The translations under genes and the position numbers were made by a program. From Hevea brasiliensis (lineage: Eukaryota; Streptophyta; Magnoliopsida; Malpighiales; Euphorbiaceae), in NCBI RefSeq assembly GCF_030052815.1, contig NC_079503.1, positions 52,370,735 through 52,434,734 on the forward strand: a stretch of DNA of 64,000 nt. The letters are read 5' to 3'. This document shows positions 61,939 to 64,000 of this stretch, in pieces. The notes below the pieces were generated by a model. It was given only the letters and a program-made list of their open reading frames with translations. It was not told the origin of the DNA and did not search any database. How positions within the stretch are numbered: position 1 is the stretch's first letter; every line of letters starts with the position of its first letter.

Positions 61939-64000
61939 AGTTTATACTCGTTATTTCCAGACTTAATTCAAGGCTAATTATATGTGATTTCAAATTTTCA
62001 GATTTAGTGGCCAATAGTTACTGTTCCATTGGGTCAGGCGATAGGTTGAAATTAGCAAAATTCTCTTCATCAAATTGTTTCTTATTGTGTCTTCTTTAAT
62101 TCCCTTTTTGAATTACTCCATTTTGAGTTGTATAACTCAAGTTATGGTCAATTAATTATAACTAGGTCAAATCTGAATTTTGGTTCCCTTAGTAGTCATT
62201 TTGATTCTGGACTTTACTAATTTATTTGGAATGCTTATAAAGACATTTAGGCCTAGTGTGCTTCATAGGATTTGTTGCCCTATGTCTTATAGTCATTTAA
62301 AAATTTTATTGTAATTTTTCAAACTTTATAGAATTATTTATAGTCAAATTGTTGACTTGGACTCAAAGGTTCTATATTGGCATGGTCCTCAATTAGGTCA
62401 ATGGATTTAACCTTAAATTCTGGCCTTATACATTTATAATTTGAGGAAGTTGCCTAAAACAAAGTTTTAGGTCTCTTTCTTAGCTTTCCATATTGGTATG
62501 GGTCATTATATTTGGAGACTTCTTATGGGAGATATGCCTATTTGAATTTTCTAGACTTAATGGTCAATTATACCAATTCCATATTTAGTGTGTCAATTTA
62601 ATCAACTTAATTGACTTAGTTCCCTTGATTTCTGGGTTCTGGAAAAAATTTCAATATTGTAGGTCTATGTCTTATTGAACTTTTGGCATTGATTTCATGT
62701 CATTCTGAGTTGTATAGACCAAGATATAGTCAATTACTAAAGCTGGACAGATTGCATTTTCAATGCAATTTTAGGTCATTTTAAGGTTAAATTCAATTCC
62801 GGCATATTTAGTACCCTAAATTGGGCAAGCAATTTGACTTAGTTCTGGTCATTTCTGAGCTTTGGTATCTTCATAAGAGTTGTAGCTCCATATCTAAGCT
62901 TTCCATTGATATAAGTTTCGGGTCATTTAGACTTGTTTACAGTGAGTTATGGCCAAATGAGTGACTACTGCTCTTATGGTCAAATTCTGGGTTGCAATGG
63001 TCCTGGACAGTTTTGATATTTCAACTTATGCAAGCAAATTGACTTAGTAAATGGCATTTTTGGGTTCTGTGATCTTCACCAAAATTGTAGCCCTATGTCT
63101 AAGCTTTCCATTGGTGTAAATTTTAGGTCATTTGGATCTGTTTTGAGTAAGTTATGGTCATTTTAGTGACTACTGTTCATATGATCAAAAATATGGGTTT
63201 CAATCTACCAATTCCGGATTAAGTCACTTTTTGAGTTACTTTCTGGACAGATTTTGGGCAAGGCTTCTACATGAAAGTTGGTTCATTATATATCTAATTT
63301 TGACTCCAATTAGCCTCATAGCAATTGGGGTCACACATTTAGGTTTATAAGCTCAAATGTATACTGCCCTTAACAATTTCCCAAACACAAATCACATACA
63401 CATTCAACTTGCTCTATGTTAACTTCTCATACCAAATTCTGATTTTGTACCATACTATATTCATTCATCACATCTTACTATGGTCAATTTGGACAGAATA
63501 CAAATATCCTCAATACACCAAATGCAACCCTAAGCCACAAAGTCCAAATTCATCAATATATACACATAACCACACCTAATCATTACATATAATTTCCAAT
63601 ACTAATTTACATACACATTCATCAATCCTTAATACTATAATTCATCCAACAAATCCATGAAATTAAGTACTCTTTATAGAACCAAAAGGCTGCCAATTTC
63701 AAGCTCAATTATCCAAATCTTCAAACATTGTTCAAAGCCCCAATTCACATTGTCAACCTCACATGTACACTTGCAATTAAATTCTAACACTTAGATCACA
63801 ATAATTAACATCATTATTCAACAATTATAGGCATCAATTAATCCATATTCAAGCTCATCAAGGCTGCCACAATTCAACAAATTTAACAAATCTCCCATAA
63901 TCAATTGAAACCTTAATTCATGATCAAATCTCAAACACCCACACACCATCATATCCTAATTCATGTAATTGCCTTCATTAACATTACTACCCATCATTTA

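Larger units (their letters stand above)
56425..64000 (-). mobile_element. Family 2 long LTR, reverse, interrupted by a solo LTR; runs off the window
   Basis: Begins TGTAACACCCCTTATCC, similar to the start at 47103. Its own sequence is 56425-58094 and 61939-64000. The two parts join across the solo LTR at 58095-61938, which has its own duplication. The right part resembles 48260-49500 in the other family 2 copy (for example the 'cttattgtgtcttc' and 'cctatgtcttat' lines). No gene is seen in it, and the frames are short and without domains. Confidence 0.65.

Overview
The window reads as intergenic, retrotransposon-filled DNA from a flowering plant, most likely a dicot. Every LTR retrotransposon whose primer-binding site is visible uses the plant initiator-Met tRNA type (TGGTATCAGAGC). 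The coding remnants are plant Ty3/gypsy chromovirus (Tekay/Del-like) and Ty1/copia polyproteins. No host gene, rRNA, tRNA gene or CRISPR array was found. The species cannot be fixed from the sequence.

Left half (1-25688), a nested stack. The window opens inside the 5' LTR of a forward Tekay-like element ('element 0'), whose LTR resumes at 24824 and ends at 25688. Into it went a reverse solo LTR (450-24818, TSD TTTGT). That solo LTR was split by a second reverse solo LTR (3932-7805, TSD TTATT) and by a forward element ('element 3', 7847-24395, TSD TGAAT/TGAGT). Element 3 holds a reverse element ('element B', 13507-18694), which was itself hit by a truncated non-autonomous gag-only element (18695-22263).

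Centre (25689-46479). Element 0 runs forward (primer site, gag, protease, RT, RNase H, integrase) to about 29466. There it meets, head-on across about 5 bp of filler, a second Tekay-like element ('element C') in reverse. Element C continues to its own 5' LTR at 43058-46479. Its gag is split by a complete Ty1/copia element (33120-42659, TSD TGCAC) with near-identical 2.1-kb LTRs but a damaged coding region.

Right half (46480-64000). After about 620 bp of unassigned DNA comes a second, related long-LTR family ('family 2'). It is interrupted by a solo copia LTR (49602-51708, TSD TTGAA) and two solo Tekay-like LTRs (52701-54944, TSD GTTCC; 58095-61938, TSD AGTTT). A miniature TRIM element with three LTRs lies at 55588-56221.

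None of the elements looks autonomous. The region's history is one of repeated nested insertion, LTR-LTR recombination to solo LTRs, and deletion. No previously undescribed functional system was seen. The best leads are exon-like signals conserved inside the Tekay-like LTRs, the head-on junction, the tandem TRIM, and a 23-bp repeat that has overwritten the copia zinc knuckle.
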